In this document: positions 1 to 8,717 of the stretch, piece by piece | Layout of the letters: every line of letters begins with the position of its first letter | Numbering within the stretch: the stretch's first letter is position 1 | NCBI GenBank assembly: GCA_017616655.1 | Contig: JAFZXU010000017.1 | Location: 1 to 64,000 of the forward strand | Length of the DNA: 64,000 nucleotides | Reading direction: 5' to 3' | DNA from: Bacteroidales bacterium | Lineage (GTDB): Bacteria > Bacteroidota > Bacteroidia > Bacteroidales > UBA932 | Notes under the pieces: model-generated | Told to the model about the DNA's origin: nothing | What the model saw: only the letters and a program-made list of their open reading frames with translations | Databases searched by the model: none | Made by a program: the position numbers and the translations under genes

Positions 1-26
1 ATTGTGAAGCTCGGTATCTTTTTCAT
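1..26 (-). CDS. luxS: LuxS, S-ribosylhomocysteine lyase (N-terminal fragment, cut by window edge)
   Basis: Only the first eight codons and part of a ninth are inside the window. They read M-K-K-I-P-S-F-T and then an AT. start, which matches the usual N-terminus of Bacteroidales LuxS (xxKIPSFTIDH). LuxS splits S-ribosylhomocysteine into homocysteine and the AI-2 precursor DPD, so it uses the product of MtnN, whose gene ends 5 nt upstream. The identification rests on these few residues plus that pathway context; the rest of the gene lies outside the window. Confidence 0.7.
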
Positions 27-31
27 CCGTG

Positions 32-673
32 TCAAATCCTGTCCGGAAGGGCATTGAGCAGCTTCTCGATCACTACGAACGAGCGCTGCGCAAGGGAGTT
101 CCAGAAATTGGTATAATTGTCTAGTTGATGGCCGTCATCGTGGCTGTCGCTGATAATCCTGAAGCTCAGGAAAGGGACTATGAAGAGGTAGCAGGCGTGT
201 GCGATGGCGGCCGATTCCATATCCACGGCCAGAGCGTCGCTGTACAGCCGCCTCTGTCGGGCGTCCTCGCGCTCGTCGATATAGAACTGGTCTCCGGTGA
301 TTATCAGGCCGCAGTGGAGGTCCGGAGCGCATCCCACTGCCGCCTCGAGCAAAACCGGATGGGCCTGGAATCGCTGCGGAAGTCCCTCTATCACCCCGTA
401 GGGATTGCTGCCTCCGCACCAGGTATCGTGATAGGCCGTCTCGGCGCCGATGACGACCGCGCCCTCACGGATTTCGCTGCGGAGGCTCCCCGCCACGCCG
501 GCGTTGATGATGCAGTCGGGCGCGAAGTCGTGTATGAGGCGCGCGGCGGCCAGGGCGGCATTGACCTTTCCCATTCCGGAAAGGAAGCAGCGCACCTCGT
601 TGCGGTTCCCGAAATCGGCCCTCGACACCAGGTCGAGTTCCGACTGCATCGCACAGATTATACCTACCTTCAT
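32..673 (-). CDS. mtnN: 5'-methylthioadenosine/S-adenosylhomocysteine nucleosidase
   Basis: 213 aa, close to the usual 220-240 aa of the MTAN/Pfs family. It cleaves adenine from methylthioadenosine and S-adenosylhomocysteine in the cytoplasm. Visible family marks are the N-terminal KVGIICAMQSE with the catalytic Glu12, NAGVAGSL in the middle, VDMESAAIAHAC (ribose-binding Met-Glu) and the RIISDSHDD segment carrying the catalytic Asp. The ATG starts 3 nt after the stop of the ACT gene, and luxS begins 5 nt downstream, giving the two-step MtnN-LuxS route of SAH detoxification. It appears to be part of the long ilv-leu transcription unit. No defects seen. Confidence 0.93.
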   Translation of the reverse strand: MKVGIICAMQSELDLVSRADFGNRNEVRCFLSGMGKVNAALAAARLIHDFAPDCIINAGVAGSLRSEIREGAVVIGAETAYHDTWCGGSNPYGVIEGLPQRFQAHPVLLEAAVGCAPDLHCGLIITGDQFYIDEREDARQRRLYSDALAVDMESAAIAHACYLFIVPFLSFRIISDSHDDGHQLDNYTNFWNSLAQRSFVVIEKLLNALPDRI

Positions 674-676
674 CCC

Positions 677-1078
677 CTAGAACTCCGCTACAGACAGTCC
701 GTTCGAGGCAATGATGTCCACCGCCTTGTCACTGTCGTCAGTACGGAAAACGAGGAATGGCGTACCGCCGATTATCGCAGAATAGAGATATGCCAGGCCC
801 ACTCCGGCCGCAGTGAACATCTCCACTATGTCAGCTGCGGAGCCGGGTTTGTCATCCATCCTGACGGCAAAGACGTCGGTGACGGACGAGACGAAACCGC
901 AGGAGCGGAGCACCTGGCAGGCATTCTGAGCATCGTCGCATATAAGGCGGCAGATGCCATATTCGGCCGTATCGGCAATACTGATTGCGTGCAGCTGCAC
1001 GCCGGCGGCTTTCAATTCCTTAAGCACCTCGACGACGGTGCCGGCCTTGTTCTCGAGAAAAACTGATAGCTGTTTCAT
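677..1078 (-). CDS. Tandem ACT-domain protein linked to PaaK
   Basis: 133 aa if read from the internal ATG (MKQLSVFLENKAG), which sits 4 nt after the PaaK stop. An upstream in-frame start at 1108 would overlap PaaK and adds residues unlike the family. The protein is two ACT modules, roughly residues 3-65 and 70-132, each beginning with a strand such as LSVFLENKAGTV or DVFAVRMDDKPGSA. ACT domains bind amino acids. Stand-alone double ACT proteins of this type are commonly encoded beside phenylacetate-CoA ligases in Bacteroidota and archaea. A role as aromatic amino acid sensor for the adjacent ligase is inference. Confidence 0.85.
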   Translation of the reverse strand: MKQLSVFLENKAGTVVEVLKELKAAGVQLHAISIADTAEYGICRLICDDAQNACQVLRSCGFVSSVTDVFAVRMDDKPGSAADIVEMFTAAGVGLAYLYSAIIGGTPFLVFRTDDSDKAVDIIASNGLSVAEF

Positions 1079-1082
1079 AATG

Positions 1083-2393
1083 TTATTCGAGTACTCTCCT
1101 GTCTTCAACGAATTTTGTCTTGCCCTCGCTGCGCGCCAGTGTGCCGGGAGTCTTTATCTGCACCTTGGCCGCTATGCTGAGAACGCTCTTGAGCTTCGCC
1201 GCCACGAGTTTCTCGAGGTCGGTGAAGGGCGACAGGGTATCGAATCCCTGTGCGAAGTAATCCTGGCGTACCTCCACCTGCACGGTGAGGGTATCGAGGT
1301 TGTTGACGCGGTCCACGATGAGCTTGAAGCGGGGTGCACACTCGGGAATCGAGAGCAGCACGCTCTCCACCTGGCTCGGGAAGACATTGATACCGCGGAT
1401 GATGAGCATGTCGTCGCTTCGACCGGCGATGCGGTCCATACGGACGAAGGTGCGGCCGCAACTGCACTCGCCCGGAAGGAGGCGGGTAAGGTCGCGGGTA
1501 CGGTAGCGCAACACCGGCATTCCCTCCTTCGTCAGGGTGGTGAAGACGAGCTCGCCCGACGTGCCGTCAGGGAGACGCTCGCAGGTCACGGGATCTATGA
1601 TTTCGGGATAGAAATGGTCCTCGTTGATGTGCGAGCCATCCTGGCATTCGCACTCATAGCTGACGCTGGGTCCCATCACCTCGCTCAGGCCGTAAAGGTT
1701 GTAGGCTTTCAGGCCGAGGCGCGATTCTATCTCCTTGCGCATGTTCTCGGTCCAGGGCTCGGCGCCGAAGGCGCCCATCTTCAACTTCAGGTCGGAAGCC
1801 TTGATGCCCATCTTCTCCATGGTTTCGGCAAGATGGAGGGCATACGAAGGGGTGCAGGCGATGCCGGTGACTCCGAGGTCGCGCAGAAGGCGCACATGCT
1901 TCTCGGTATTGCCGGTAGAGGTAGGGATGACGGTACCGCCCAGATTCTCGACTCCGTAGTGGGCTCCGAGGCCGCCGGTGAAGAGGCCGTAGCCGTATGC
2001 CACGGAGAAGACGTCGTCGCGGCCTACGCCGTATGCCGAAAGGCAGCGGCTCATACATTCGCTCCAGATGCCGATATCCTTGCGGGTATAGCCCACGATG
2101 GTGGGGTTTCCGGTGGTACCGGTGGAGGCGTGGATACGCACGATTTCCGACTGGGGAGCCGCCTGAAGGCCGAAGGGATAGTTGTCCCTGAGGTCCTGTT
2201 TCGTGGTGAAAGGAAGCTTCACTATGTCGTCGATGGAGTTTATGTCATCCGGAGAGATATCCATCTCCTGCATCTTGTTGCGGTAGAAGGGTACGTTGTG
2301 ATAGACATAGGCGACCACCTTGTGAAGGCGCCGCCCCTGCAGATCGCGGAGTTCTTCGCGCGGCATGCATTCCTTGTTGGAATTCCAGATCAT
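1083..2393 (-). CDS. paaK: Phenylacetate-CoA ligase family protein
   Basis: 436 aa, normal length for PaaK-type AMP-forming ligases, which activate phenylacetate or related aryl acids to CoA thioesters via an acyl-adenylate. Visible marks: HASTGTTGNPTIVGYT (phosphate loop, about residues 88-103), YNLYGLSEVMGP (adenine-binding region), YRTRDLTRL (ribose-binding Asp-Arg), and the C-terminal lid ending in EGKTKFVEDRR with the expected late Lys. It lies between an aminotransferase (3 nt upstream) and an ACT protein. In gut Bacteroidota such ligases usually feed reductive aromatic amino acid synthesis with indolepyruvate oxidoreductase, which is not in this window. Substrate is therefore unproven. 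Confidence 0.9.
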   Translation of the reverse strand: MIWNSNKECMPREELRDLQGRRLHKVVAYVYHNVPFYRNKMQEMDISPDDINSIDDIVKLPFTTKQDLRDNYPFGLQAAPQSEIVRIHASTGTTGNPTIVGYTRKDIGIWSECMSRCLSAYGVGRDDVFSVAYGYGLFTGGLGAHYGVENLGGTVIPTSTGNTEKHVRLLRDLGVTGIACTPSYALHLAETMEKMGIKASDLKLKMGAFGAEPWTENMRKEIESRLGLKAYNLYGLSEVMGPSVSYECECQDGSHINEDHFYPEIIDPVTCERLPDGTSGELVFTTLTKEGMPVLRYRTRDLTRLLPGECSCGRTFVRMDRIAGRSDDMLIIRGINVFPSQVESVLLSIPECAPRFKLIVDRVNNLDTLTVQVEVRQDYFAQGFDTLSPFTDLEKLVAAKLKSVLSIAAKVQIKTPGTLARSEGKTKFVEDRRVLE

Positions 2394-2396
2394 AGA

Positions 2397-3710
2397 TCAG
2401 TGGTTATTATGGTCCGTTTCAAATTGTTTCATACGTTCTTCGAGCACGTCATAGAGGTCGTCCCTCATGCGGCTGGTGCAGGCCCTGACGCCGTCCCTGT
2501 GGCTTCCGGTGGTGGAGAGCGAGATGCTGCTCACTCCGTAGCACACCAATTCCTTCACCAGCTCGCCGCTGGTCAGGCCGGGATAGCTCAAGGTGAAGAA
2601 GAAGCCGTCTCCTACCTTCTCATCCACATCCCAGTCGTAGGTTACGGTGAAGCCGTGGCGGCAGAAAATCTCCTTCATCCTCTTCGCCCTGCGGCTGTAT
2701 TCGCGGATATCCTCCACGAAATCGATAACCCCGTCGCAGGAGAGTTCCAGCATCCTGGCATAGCCGTACTGGGTGGTTGCCGTGCAGCCGCTGGTAATCA
2801 TATACAGGATGGAAGCCTTGAGGGTGGAGCCGAATATTCCCGCGTCGTGATAGCGCTCGGCCATAGCGGGATACTGGCGCCGGTAGAGGTCGTCGCTGAT
2901 GCAGCAGAGGGCGATCCTCTGCCCTGCGTAGCTGAATATCTTGGATGCCGAGAGCATCAGGATGTAATTGTCCGTGTAACGGGCCACAGTGGGTACGAAG
3001 GGGGGCTGGAAAGGCCTTCCCAGTTTGTGGCGGAAGTCCATGCAGAAGTAGGCGAGGTCCTCCATCACCACGGCGTCATACTTGGTGGCGAGGGTGCCCA
3101 CCACCTCGAGTTCCGACTCGTCGAGGCAGATCCAGGCCGGATTGTTGGGGTTGGAATAGACGATGGCCCCGATATCGCCCGAGGAGAGTTCTTCCTCGAG
3201 TTTCGCCTTAAGGGCTGCGGCGCCGCGGTGGTGGTAGATGTCGAACTCCTTCCACCCTATGCCGAGGATCCTGAGCTGGGATTTCTGGATGGGGAATCCC
3301 GGATCGATGAAGAGCACCTTGTCCTTGCCCGGAATGCGCTGGGTGCAGGCGATGAAGGCGCCGAAGGAGGCCGCTACCGACCCCGTGGTGGGGATGCAGC
3401 CCGCCGGATCGATGTCGATGTCGATGAAGGCCTTGACGAAGCGGGAGGCCGCCTTCTTGAGTTCGGGCACTCCCCCTGCCGGAGGATACTCGGAGCCGAT
3501 GCCGCTCTTGACGGCTTCTATCTCGGCCTCCATTCCGTAACGGTTCATCGGGAGACTGGGCGAACCCTGGTCCATCCTGATGAAGGGGATTCCGGTCTTT
3601 TTCTCGAGATACTGGGCGACCAGCACCATATCCCCTATCGTAGCGGTGGCAAGGTCCCCCACGTGGAGGGTTTTGCAGGCCTCAGCCACCTGTTCTTTGC
3701 TGAAAATCAT
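2397..3710 (-). CDS. Class I/II PLP-dependent aminotransferase
   Basis: 437 aa fold-type I aminotransferase. SNPNNPAW (about residue 197) is the conserved Asn region, MEDLAYFCMD carries the pyridine-binding Asp, SASKIFSYAGQR contains the Schiff-base lysine, and TSRMRDD near the C-terminus the carboxylate-binding Arg. Its ATG overlaps the stop of the upstream omega-amidase gene as ATGA, which implies translational coupling. A transaminase plus omega-amidase pair is the known arrangement for glutamine-dependent transamination (the amidase removes the ketoglutaramate product), so a role in remaking methionine, phenylalanine or a similar amino acid from its 2-oxo acid is a reasonable inference. 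The exact substrate is not visible. Confidence 0.85.
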   Translation of the reverse strand: MIFSKEQVAEACKTLHVGDLATATIGDMVLVAQYLEKKTGIPFIRMDQGSPSLPMNRYGMEAEIEAVKSGIGSEYPPAGGVPELKKAASRFVKAFIDIDIDPAGCIPTTGSVAASFGAFIACTQRIPGKDKVLFIDPGFPIQKSQLRILGIGWKEFDIYHHRGAAALKAKLEEELSSGDIGAIVYSNPNNPAWICLDESELEVVGTLATKYDAVVMEDLAYFCMDFRHKLGRPFQPPFVPTVARYTDNYILMLSASKIFSYAGQRIALCCISDDLYRRQYPAMAERYHDAGIFGSTLKASILYMITSGCTATTQYGYARMLELSCDGVIDFVEDIREYSRRAKRMKEIFCRHGFTVTYDWDVDEKVGDGFFFTLSYPGLTSGELVKELVCYGVSSISLSTTGSHRDGVRACTSRMRDDLYDVLEERMKQFETDHNNH

Positions 3711-4468
3711 ATCTCTATGGTAAAACGGTCTTCATCTTCGAGGACCGGGAATTTTGAACAGTAGGATTGCAGAAAAGGCATATCGATCCCGCCGAGTGCA
3801 TACGATTCTTCGCCCGGAGGGCAGGTTACGATATCCTCTCCGTAAGGATTAATAAGGGCTGTGTGGCCGATATAGTTGCAGTTGGGATCGCTGCCGCAGC
3901 GGTTGACAGCCAGGAAGTAACACTGGTTCTCGATGGCACGCGCATGGGTCAGGGTATCCCAGGCAAGCTGGCGTACGACGGGCCAGTTCGCCACGCAGAT
4001 TATGGCGTCGTAATCGCCCCTGTTGCGGGCCCAGACGGGGAAGCGCAGGTCGTAGCATACCGTAAGCAGGAACCTCACTCCGCGCCAGGATACCACCTTG
4101 CGGGTGTTCCCGCTGCTGAAGGTGCGCCCCTCCCCTCCATATTTGAAGAGATGGCGCTTGTCGTAGTGATCCTCCCAACCCGGTGTCACGAAGAAGAAGC
4201 GGTTGTAGAAGGTCTCCCCTTCCCTGAAGGCGATGCTGCCCGCCACCGCGCAGTCGTGCTTCGCGGCAAAGGAGCGCATCCAGGGAAGTCCTACCGGCGG
4301 GTTCTCCTCCGCCACCTCTCCCGGAGCGGTGGAAAAGCCCGTGGTGAACATCTCGGGAAGGACTACGAGGTCGGCTTCCGGAGCATCTTCCAGAAGAGCC
4401 TCGAGCTTCTTCACGTTGGCCTGGGGAGACCCCCAGACGATATCCTGCTGTACGAGTAATACCTTCAT
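3707..4468 (-). CDS. Carbon-nitrogen hydrolase, YafV-type omega-amidase
   Basis: 253 aa nitrilase-superfamily hydrolase. The catalytic Glu-Lys-Cys triad is visible in LPEMFTTGF (Glu about residue 38), YDKRHLFKY (Lys about 109) and LTVCYDLRFPVWARN (Cys about 142). Segments such as YDKRHLF, CYDLRFPVW, VANWP and ARAIENQ match the YafV/Nit2 branch, whose members hydrolyse alpha-ketoglutaramate and alpha-ketosuccinamate. The gene starts 3 nt after ilvE and overlaps the following aminotransferase by 4 nt, supporting a joint role as transaminase/omega-amidase pair. The family call is firm; the physiological substrate is inferred from family knowledge. Confidence 0.9.
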   Translation of the reverse strand: MKVLLVQQDIVWGSPQANVKKLEALLEDAPEADLVVLPEMFTTGFSTAPGEVAEENPPVGLPWMRSFAAKHDCAVAGSIAFREGETFYNRFFFVTPGWEDHYDKRHLFKYGGEGRTFSSGNTRKVVSWRGVRFLLTVCYDLRFPVWARNRGDYDAIICVANWPVVRQLAWDTLTHARAIENQCYFLAVNRCGSDPNCNYIGHTALINPYGEDIVTCPPGEESYALGGIDMPFLQSYCSKFPVLEDEDRFTIEI

Positions 4469-4471
4469 ATC

Positions 4472-5506
4472 CTACAGGATCACGCACCAGCCGTGGACAT
4501 CCTCTTCGGTGCCGTTCTGGATGCCGCGGATACGCTTATAGAGCTTGAAGCTGGTCTCTCCGCACTTGTCGGGAGAGCCGAAGGTGTAACTGCGGGTGAC
4601 CTCCGGAGATTCGAGGGCCGGGCGGTCGTCGATTTTGCAGACAGGGGTGATGACGACGGCGGTTCCGCAGGCGTTCACCTCGTCGAACTCGGCAAGCTCT
4701 TCCAGGCAGATAGGCCTCTTTTCAACCGTAAGACCCTCATCCGCAGCAAGTTGCTGGAGGCTCCTGTTGGTAATCGACGGGAGCACCGAATTGGAGAGCG
4801 GAGTCACATAGCTCCTGCCCTTGATGGCCATAAAGTTGGATGAGCCGAACTCGTCGACCTTGCTCTTGGTTGCCGAATCGGGATAGAGGAGTTCGCCGTA
4901 TCCAAGCTTGTGCGCCAGGTTGTATGGGTGCATCGACATGGCGTAGTTTGCCGCCAGTTTGAAGCGTCCGGTGCCGTTCGGGGCGGCGCGGTCATAGTTG
5001 CGGCAGAGCACCGCGGTAACCGGCTTCAGGCCGGAACTGTAGGCTCCGACGGGGGTGCACATCACTGCAAAGAGCACGTCGGTGGAGGAGTTCAGGTTGA
5101 TCTGGGGATTGACTCCCAGCAGCAGGGGGCGAACATACAACGAAGCCTCCACGCCGTAGGGAGGAAGGAATTCGAGGTTGGCCTTCACGCAGGAGAGGCA
5201 CATCTGCACGAACATCTCCTCGGAAGGGCACGCCATATCGAGGTATGCCGCGCTGGAGGCGAGGCGGTGCGCATTGTCGTAAGGACGGAAAAGGCGCACC
5301 TTCCCGTCCGCACCGCGGAATGCCTTCAACCCCTCGAAGCAGGAGTTGGCATAATGCAGCGAACCTGCGAAGACATTGATACTGAATTTGAAATCATCCA
5401 CCAATTCGGGAGCCGACCATTTTCCGTCACGGAAGAGGCTGACTGCAACGGCATTCGTTTTCCTGGGCATAAAGCCCACGTTAGCCCAATCAATACTGTT
5501 CTGCAT
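4472..5506 (-). CDS. ilvE: Branched-chain amino acid aminotransferase
   Basis: 344 aa class IV (fold-type IV) aminotransferase of the larger IlvE/BCAT2 form. It carries out the last step of valine, leucine and isoleucine synthesis with glutamate as amino donor. Visible marks: the ANSCFEGLKAFRG segment near residue 55, GRFKLAANYAMSM with the PLP lysine, and EVNACGTAVVITPV, the conserved E-x-F/N-x-x-GT-A loop. It follows leuB by 19 nt and is the last obvious branched-chain gene before the operon moves into the omega-amidase and aminotransferase genes. The ATG at 5506 gives the expected N-terminus (NVGFMPRKTNAV). Confidence 0.95.
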   Translation of the reverse strand: MQNSIDWANVGFMPRKTNAVAVSLFRDGKWSAPELVDDFKFSINVFAGSLHYANSCFEGLKAFRGADGKVRLFRPYDNAHRLASSAAYLDMACPSEEMFVQMCLSCVKANLEFLPPYGVEASLYVRPLLLGVNPQINLNSSTDVLFAVMCTPVGAYSSGLKPVTAVLCRNYDRAAPNGTGRFKLAANYAMSMHPYNLAHKLGYGELLYPDSATKSKVDEFGSSNFMAIKGRSYVTPLSNSVLPSITNRSLQQLAADEGLTVEKRPICLEELAEFDEVNACGTAVVITPVCKIDDRPALESPEVTRSYTFGSPDKCGETSFKLYKRIRGIQNGTEEDVHGWCVIL

Positions 5507-5525
5507 ATCCTTATGTTTTTAATAA

Positions 5526-6620
5526 TTAATTCTTTTTGATCCATTCTGCGATCCAGTCGCCCACTTCGGAGGTGGAATAGGCCTTTCCGCCCGCTGCGAG
5601 GTCTTCTGTGACTACGCCTGCGTCGAGCGAAGCGGCAACCGCCTTCCGGATGAGGCTGCCCTCCTCCATGAGGGAGAAGGCATACTCCAGCATCATAGCG
5701 GCCGAGAGTATGGTGGCCAGGGGGTTGGCGATATTCTTGCCGGCGGCCTGGGGATAGGAGCCGTGGATGGGCTCGAAGACGCCGGTGTGCTCTCCGATGG
5801 AGGCGGAGGCCAGAAGTCCCATCGAGCCGGTGATGCAGCTCGCCTCGTCGGTGAGGATATCGCCGAAGGTATTCTCGGTTACCAGCACGTCGAAGAACCT
5901 CGGGTCGGTCACGAGCTTCATCGCGGCGTTGTCCACGAACATATAGTCGGTAGTTACGTCGGGATACTGGGGAGCCATCTCCTGGGCCACCTGGCGCCAC
6001 AACCTGGAGGATTCGAGGACGTTGGCCTTGTCAACCACTGTAAGGTGGCCGCGGCGCTTGCGTGCGTAGCCGAAGGCGAGGCGCAGAATGCGCTCCACCT
6101 CGTAGCGGTGGTAGATATTGGTGTCGTATGCGGTATCGCCGCCGTCGAGCCTTCCCTTCTCGCCGAAATACATTCCGCCTGTCAGCTCCCTCACGCAGAG
6201 GAGGTCTGCTCCGGAGACAATGGCGTCGCGGAGCGGGCTCTTGTGAAGAAGGGAGGGAAAGGTCTCCACCGGGCGAAGGTTGGCGTAGAGGCCGAGCTGC
6301 TTGCGCATCGCAAGAAGCCCCTGCTCGGGCCTTACCTTGGAGGTGGGGTCGTTGTCGTATCTGGGGTCGCCCACGGCGCCGAAGAGCACCGCGTCGCTCT
6401 CGAGACAGACCTTATGGGTGCTCTCGGGATATGCGGAGCCGAATTCGTCGATGGCGCAGGCGCCGACCTTGGCGAAGGTATAACTCACTTCGTGAGCGAA
6501 TCGCTCACAGATGGCGTCCACGGCCTTCACGGCCTGGGCCACCACTTCAGGCCCGATGCCGTCACCGGGCAGTTTGGCGATTTCAGTTTCATAGCAAAGT
6601 ACTGATATCGAGATTTTCAA
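5526..6620 (-). CDS. leuB: 3-isopropylmalate dehydrogenase, start region possibly frameshifted
   Basis: The 364-aa reading frame covers the whole enzyme, which oxidises and decarboxylates 3-isopropylmalate with NAD+. Marks: [11 protein letters not shown] at the N-terminus, the [13 protein letters not shown] motif, the [13 protein letters not shown] and [10 protein letters not shown] segments, and [18 protein letters not shown] at the NAD site. The start is odd. In frame only a TTG at 6620 is available, 32 bp inside the upstream gene. An ATG at 6592 overlaps the upstream stop as ATGA and would encode M-K-L-K, as expected for LeuB, but is one base out of frame: CTGAAATCGCC where CTGAAAATCGCC would restore M-K-L-K-I-A-K-L-P-G-D. 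This is either an assembly error in an A run, a real mutation, or TTG use. Confidence 0.92.
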   Translation of the reverse strand: MKISISVLCYETEIAKLPGDGIGPEVVAQAVKAVDAICERFAHEVSYTFAKVGACAIDEFGSAYPESTHKVCLESDAVLFGAVGDPRYDNDPTSKVRPEQGLLAMRKQLGLYANLRPVETFPSLLHKSPLRDAIVSGADLLCVRELTGGMYFGEKGRLDGGDTAYDTNIYHRYEVERILRLAFGYARKRRGHLTVVDKANVLESSRLWRQVAQEMAPQYPDVTTDYMFVDNAAMKLVTDPRFFDVLVTENTFGDILTDEASCITGSMGLLASASIGEHTGVFEPIHGSYPQAAGKNIANPLATILSAAMMLEYAFSLMEEGSLIRKAVAASLDAGVVTEDLAAGGKAYSTSEVGDWIAEWIKKN

Positions 6621-8124
6621 TTATGTTCAACATCTTGACGGTAGCCTTGATCGCTGCTTCCGTCTGGTCGGAGTCGATTCCGCGGGTCTTGAATTCGTGC
6701 TCGCCGTCGCGCCAGGAGATGGCGGTCGAGACGAGGGCGTCGGTCTTTCCTCCCGGAGGGATGCTGACCTGGTAGTCGGTCAGCACCGGGTGTTTCTTGC
6801 CCAGCTTGTCGTAGATGCTCCATAGGGCCTTCATGAAGGCGTCGTACTGGCCGTCTCCAGGAGCGGAGGCTTCGTACTCCTGCCCGTCGATGCTGAGTTT
6901 GACAAGGGCTACGGGGCGCATTCCGCGCGAGAGGGTCAGCGAATAGTTCACTATATGGATATGGTCCTTCTCCACCGCGTGGCTGCTCTTGAGCACGTCG
7001 GCCACGATGAAGGGAAGGTCTTCGGCCGCAAGGCTCTCCTTCTTGTCACCGAGTTCGACTACGCGCTCCGTGACGAGGCGTACCTGCTCCGGGGTGAGGC
7101 TGATGCCGAGCTGGTCGAGGTTCTTGATGATGTTGGCCTTGCCGCTCATCTTGCCCAGGGCGTACTTGCGTTCGCGCCCGAAACGCTGGGGAAGCAGGGG
7201 GTTGGCATAAAGGCCAGCCTTCACGTCGCCGTCGGCGTGGATGCCGCTGCTCTGCGTGAAGACGTTCTCACCTGTTACCGGCTCGTTGTCGGGGATGCGT
7301 ATGCCGGAGATGCTCTCCACATATTTGCAGACGTGGGTGAGGCGGCCTTCGTCGATTCCGCATTCGGCGCCGGCATGGTCTTTCAGCGCGGCCACGACAG
7401 CCGCCAGAGGGGCGTTGCCGCAGCGTTCGCCCAGGCCGTTGACAGTCACATGGATGCCGTTGAAGCCGGCGCGGACCGCAGCCAGGGAATTGCCGACCGC
7501 CATACCGTAGTCGTTGTGGGCGTGGAAGTCGAATCGCAAGTCGGGGTAGCGCTCACGCATCCTGGAGCAGGCATCGAAGGTGCTGAAGGGATTCAGTACG
7601 CCGAGGGTGTCGGGAAGCATGAACCGCTTTATCCCGGAATCCTTCAGGGCATCGACTATCCGGAAGACATACTCCGGCGAGGCGGAGATTCCGTTGGACC
7701 AATCCTCGAGATAGAGATTGGCTTCAAGGCCGCGTGACGCGGCTTTCCCGAGCACGACGAGAATGTCCCTGATATGTTCTTCGGGAGTCTTGCGCAGCTG
7801 GCACTCCAGATGGCGGAGCGAACCCTTTGCAAGTATGTTTATCACCTTTCCTCCGCCATCTGCGACCCAGTTCACGCTTTGTCCGTCATCCACGAAGCCG
7901 AGCGCCTCGATCCTGCCGAGGCATCCCCTCTTCTTCGCCCAGTCGCAGATATGCGAGAAGGATTCGGATTCTCCGCGGGAGACGCGGGCGGAGGCCACCT
8001 CGATGCGGTCCGCCTTCAGTTCGTCCAGGAGGAGGCTGGCGATTGCCAGCTTCTCGTTCACGTTGAAGGAGACGCCGGCGGTCTGTTCGCCGTCACGCAG
8101 GGTGGTATCAAGTATCTCTGTCAT
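6589..8124 (-). CDS. Alpha-isopropylmalate/citramalate synthase family enzyme
   Basis: 511 aa member of the DRE-TIM acyltransferase family: catalytic barrel with the [13 protein letters not shown] motif at residues 5-17, metal ligands in [12 protein letters not shown], and [12 protein letters not shown], followed by the LeuA dimer regulatory domain from about residue 370. A second, more canonical leuA lies in the same operon, so this copy is probably the paralogue that in Bacteroidota sits between leuD and leuB. (R)-citramalate synthase, giving 2-oxobutyrate for isoleucine from pyruvate, is the best functional guess; no threonine deaminase gene is visible in the cluster, which fits. It overlaps leuD by ATGA and its stop overlaps the expected leuB ATG. 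Confidence 0.85.
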   Translation of the reverse strand: MTEILDTTLRDGEQTAGVSFNVNEKLAIASLLLDELKADRIEVASARVSRGESESFSHICDWAKKRGCLGRIEALGFVDDGQSVNWVADGGGKVINILAKGSLRHLECQLRKTPEEHIRDILVVLGKAASRGLEANLYLEDWSNGISASPEYVFRIVDALKDSGIKRFMLPDTLGVLNPFSTFDACSRMRERYPDLRFDFHAHNDYGMAVGNSLAAVRAGFNGIHVTVNGLGERCGNAPLAAVVAALKDHAGAECGIDEGRLTHVCKYVESISGIRIPDNEPVTGENVFTQSSGIHADGDVKAGLYANPLLPQRFGRERKYALGKMSGKANIIKNLDQLGISLTPEQVRLVTERVVELGDKKESLAAEDLPFIVADVLKSSHAVEKDHIHIVNYSLTLSRGMRPVALVKLSIDGQEYEASAPGDGQYDAFMKALWSIYDKLGKKHPVLTDYQVSIPPGGKTDALVSTAISWRDGEHEFKTRGIDSDQTEAAIKATVKMLNIIENLDISTLL

Positions 8125-8717
8125 TTTCTAGCGTTCTCGAATGCTTCTATCTTCTCTTTCTGCTCAAGCAGGTAGTCGATGTCGTCCAGGGCGTTCATCA
8201 AGCAGTATTTCTTGTAACCCGAGATCGGGAATCTTTCGCTCTTTCCGCTTGCGAGATTGGTCACCGTCTGATTCCGGATGTCGACGCGGACACGCGTATC
8301 GGGATCGGCCGCGATGCTCCCGTGGAGCTCTTTCAGGAACTCCTCGCTCACTTCCACCGGCAGCACGAAGTTGTTGAGTTCGTTCTGTTTGTGGATGTCG
8401 GCGAAGGAGGAGGCTATCACGACGCGGAAACCGTAGCCCGCGAGGGCCCATGCGGCATGTTCGCGGCTCGAACCGGAGCCGAAGTTCTTTCCCGCGACGA
8501 GGATGCATCCCCCGTAGCGCGGGTCGTTGAGCACGAATCCCGGTTTGGGCTGCCCCTGCGCGTCGTAGCGCCAGTCGCAGAAGAGATTGTCGCCAAAGAA
8601 CTTCTCATCCCTCGTCGTGGCCTTCAGGAAACGGGCGGGAATGATCTGGTCGGTATCGATATTGTCGGTCGGGAGCGGAACGCACCGGCTCTCGATTATG
8701 TCGAATTTCTGTTTCAT
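8121..8717 (-). CDS. leuD: 3-isopropylmalate dehydratase small subunit
   Basis: 198 aa from the ATG at 8717, which overlaps the leuC stop (ATGA); an in-frame upstream start at 8744 would lie inside leuC and is less likely. LeuD is the swivel domain of isopropylmalate isomerase and pairs with LeuC to convert 2- to 3-isopropylmalate. Visible marks are [17 protein letters not shown], the [14 protein letters not shown] loop that lines the active site, and [10 protein letters not shown]. Length is typical. It is coupled to the downstream synthase-like gene by another 4-nt overlap. Confidence 0.95.
   Translation of the reverse strand: MKQKFDIIESRCVPLPTDNIDTDQIIPARFLKATTRDEKFFGDNLFCDWRYDAQGQPKPGFVLNDPRYGGCILVAGKNFGSGSSREHAAWALAGYGFRVVIASSFADIHKQNELNNFVLPVEVSEEFLKELHGSIAADPDTRVRVDIRNQTVTNLASGKSERFPISGYKKYCLMNALDDIDYLLEQKEKIEAFENARK

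Noticed and set aside
954..3764. 936-codon open frame on the plus strand
   Set aside because: It lies antisense to the PaaK and aminotransferase genes, both of which have clear family motifs. In GC-rich coding DNA long antisense frames are common shadows, and its translation shows no recognisable motif.
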